A stretch of DNA of 42,196 bases. Source: Muribaculum sp. GTDB lineage: Bacteria; Bacteroidota; Bacteroidia; Bacteroidales; Muribaculaceae. Position 1 is the stretch's first letter. Each line of letters starts with the position of its first letter. This document shows, in pieces, positions 41,455 through 42,196 of this stretch. The translations under genes were made by a program, and so were the position numbers. The notes below the pieces were generated by a model that did not search any database, was not told where the DNA came from, and worked only from the letters and a program-made list of their open reading frames with translations. The stretch is from positions 1 through 42,196 of the forward strand of contig JAMPAV010000012.1 in the NCBI GenBank assembly GCA_023667055.1. The letters run 5' to 3'.

Positions 41455-41533
41455 TCTAAAATGTGTAAAAATTTGCCTCAAAACCTTTCTAAAATGTGTA
41501 AAAAAACGCCTCAAAAACCTTCTAAAATGTGTA
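41455..41533. repeat. Array B: three 33-bp spaced copies of TCTAAAATGTGTAA
   Basis: Copies start at 41455, 41488 and 41521, exactly 33 bp apart. The first two units also share the rest of the period (AAAA..., GCCTCAAAA, CCT). The third copy runs directly into the -33 element of the downstream promoter, so the array is placed where an operator or activator site would be. Confidence 0.92.
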
Positions 41534-41539
41534 AGACTC

Positions 41540-41571
41540 TTGTTTTATAAGTATTTATTCATTATCTTTGC
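41540..41571 (+). promoter_or_regulatory. Promoter of the second DUF4143 ATPase gene
   Basis: TTG (41540-41542), a 20-base spacer, then TATCTTTGC (41563-41571). Transcription would begin near 41578, giving a leader of about 13 bases before the ATG at 41591. Array B ends 7 bases upstream of the -33 element. Confidence 0.72.
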
Positions 41572-41590
41572 AAAAATTAGAATATTATCA

Positions 41591-42196
41591 ATGAACAGAC
41601 TCATCTATGCAGACCTTTTGAGGTGGAAAACCTCGGGAAGACGTAAGCCTCTTATCGTATTGGGTGCACGACAGGTAGGGAAGACATATATCTTGAAGGA
41701 ATTCGGGAAAAAAGAATTTAAAACCATGGCTTACATCAATTGCCATAATAATCCCGATGCCACGGCACTCTTTTCCGAAGGCTTCGATATTCCTTCCATA
41801 CTTTTGAAATTAGAGGCTATCACGGGTGTACATATTATAGAAGGAGAAACTCTTCTATTCTTTGACGAGATACAGGAAGTCAAAAATGGATTGGCATCAC
41901 TAAAGTATTTTTGTGAGGACGCTCCGAACCTATCTGTTGTAGTGGCCGGTTCTTTATTGGGAATTTCAATTCGCTCCGACGAATCATATCCTGTTGGTAA
42001 AGTTGACACATTGCGAATGTATCCAATGCTTTTTTGTGAATTTCTTGAAGCCATGGGAGAAGTCACGTTGCTTGAGCAACTAAAACAGCATCATTGGGAA
42101 ATTCTTGACGCGACCAAGACAAAACTTACAGGATTGTTAAGCTATAAAACCCCACCGATAGACGTAATATCAAGGCCGGCGGCTTGCACGAGCTGT
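41591..42196 (+). CDS. AAA ATPase of the DUF4143 (COG1373) family, incomplete
   Basis: An open frame from ATG 41591 runs off the right edge after 202 codons. Walker A GARQVGKT (residues 25-32), Walker B TLLFFDEIQE (about 87-96) and AGSLLG (119-124) are present and align without gaps to the complete relative at 15100 (GRRKPLI, KYF.E.AP, YPVGKV, MYPM.F.EFL.AMGE). After about residue 183 the family continuation (in the relative LKQYYYVGGMPEAV) is missing. It is replaced by a Pro/Ser-rich stretch that matches nothing in the family. The gene may be truncated or rearranged near 42137, or the last 60 bases may be a joining artefact. The DUF4143 nuclease-like domain is not in the window. Confidence 0.85.
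   Translation, partial: MNRLIYADLLRWKTSGRRKPLIVLGARQVGKTYILKEFGKKEFKTMAYINCHNNPDATALFSEGFDIPSILLKLEAITGVHIIEGETLLFFDEIQEVKNGLASLKYFCEDAPNLSVVVAGSLLGISIRSDESYPVGKVDTLRMYPMLFCEFLEAMGEVTLLEQLKQHHWEILDATKTKLTGLLSYKTPPIDVISRPAACTSC

Noticed and set aside
41381..41533. CRISPR array reading of the tandem repeats
   Set aside because: Only three copies of each core, no unique spacers of about 30 bases, and the intervening bases are themselves conserved between copies.

Overview
The window reads as chromosomal DNA of a gut Bacteroidales bacterium, most likely Muribaculaceae (S24-7 group). The grounds are sequence features only. Many genes are preceded by the Bacteroidetes sigma factor signature: a -7 box close to TAnnTTTGC, with a TTG/TTTG -33 element about 19-21 bases upstream. 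Start codons lie in A-rich leaders without clear Shine-Dalgarno sites. Secreted proteins end in short sorting-like tails. Family types such as Porin_10, AAA/DUF4143 and AAA-ATPase-like/PDDEXK_9 proteins and a Rho with a long disordered insert also fit. I see no rRNA, tRNA, CRISPR array, transposase or phage genes.

Layout. 1-2500 (minus): a secreted protein of unknown function and an acyl-ACP thioesterase. 2590-8470 (plus): aspartokinase and diaminopimelate decarboxylase (lysine/DAP branch), then the large subunit of carbamoyl-phosphate synthase with its own promoter, ending at a 15-bp-stem terminator. 8480-9000: the broken remains of a GH2 glycosidase. 9070-10404: a single-domain malic enzyme. 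10468-14781 (minus): a lipoprotein with a CxxCH haem motif and a propeller domain, a secreted pectinesterase, tilS and rpmE2. 15100-16383 (plus): an AAA/DUF4143 ATPase. 16464-24629 (minus): a biotin-dependent carboxyltransferase plus AspT/YidE-type transporter pair, PBP1A, and a two-gene secreted-protein operon. 24869-26592 (plus): a Fur-family regulator and a DUF1015 protein. 26636-34147 (minus): the unit aroC - radical SAM - porin - anchored binding protein, preceded by rho-ybaK. 34581-39707 (plus): EamA transporter, AraC regulator, def-ettA and a SpoU/TrmH methyltransferase. 39702-42196: an AAA-ATPase-like/PDDEXK_9 gene divergent from a second, incomplete AAA/DUF4143 ATPase.

Most of the window is housekeeping: amino acid and pyrimidine precursors, cell wall, translation and transcription termination. 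The most unusual material is non-coding. Two different tandem arrays (a 23-bp unit x3 and a 33-bp unit x3) sit directly upstream of the second DUF4143 ATPase, and a related element sits at the -33 region of the first. Other points are a 40-nt perfect palindrome before a TTG-started aroC, a 9-bp minisatellite next to the AraC gene, an insertion in the carboxyltransferase barrel that resembles a membrane-binding helix, and KKRGRK (AT-hook-like) repeats in Rho. I cannot point to a clearly new multi-gene defence or biosynthetic system. The best leads are the ATPase-associated arrays and the decarboxylase/transporter pair. All functional calls come from recognising motifs by eye; no database search was run.
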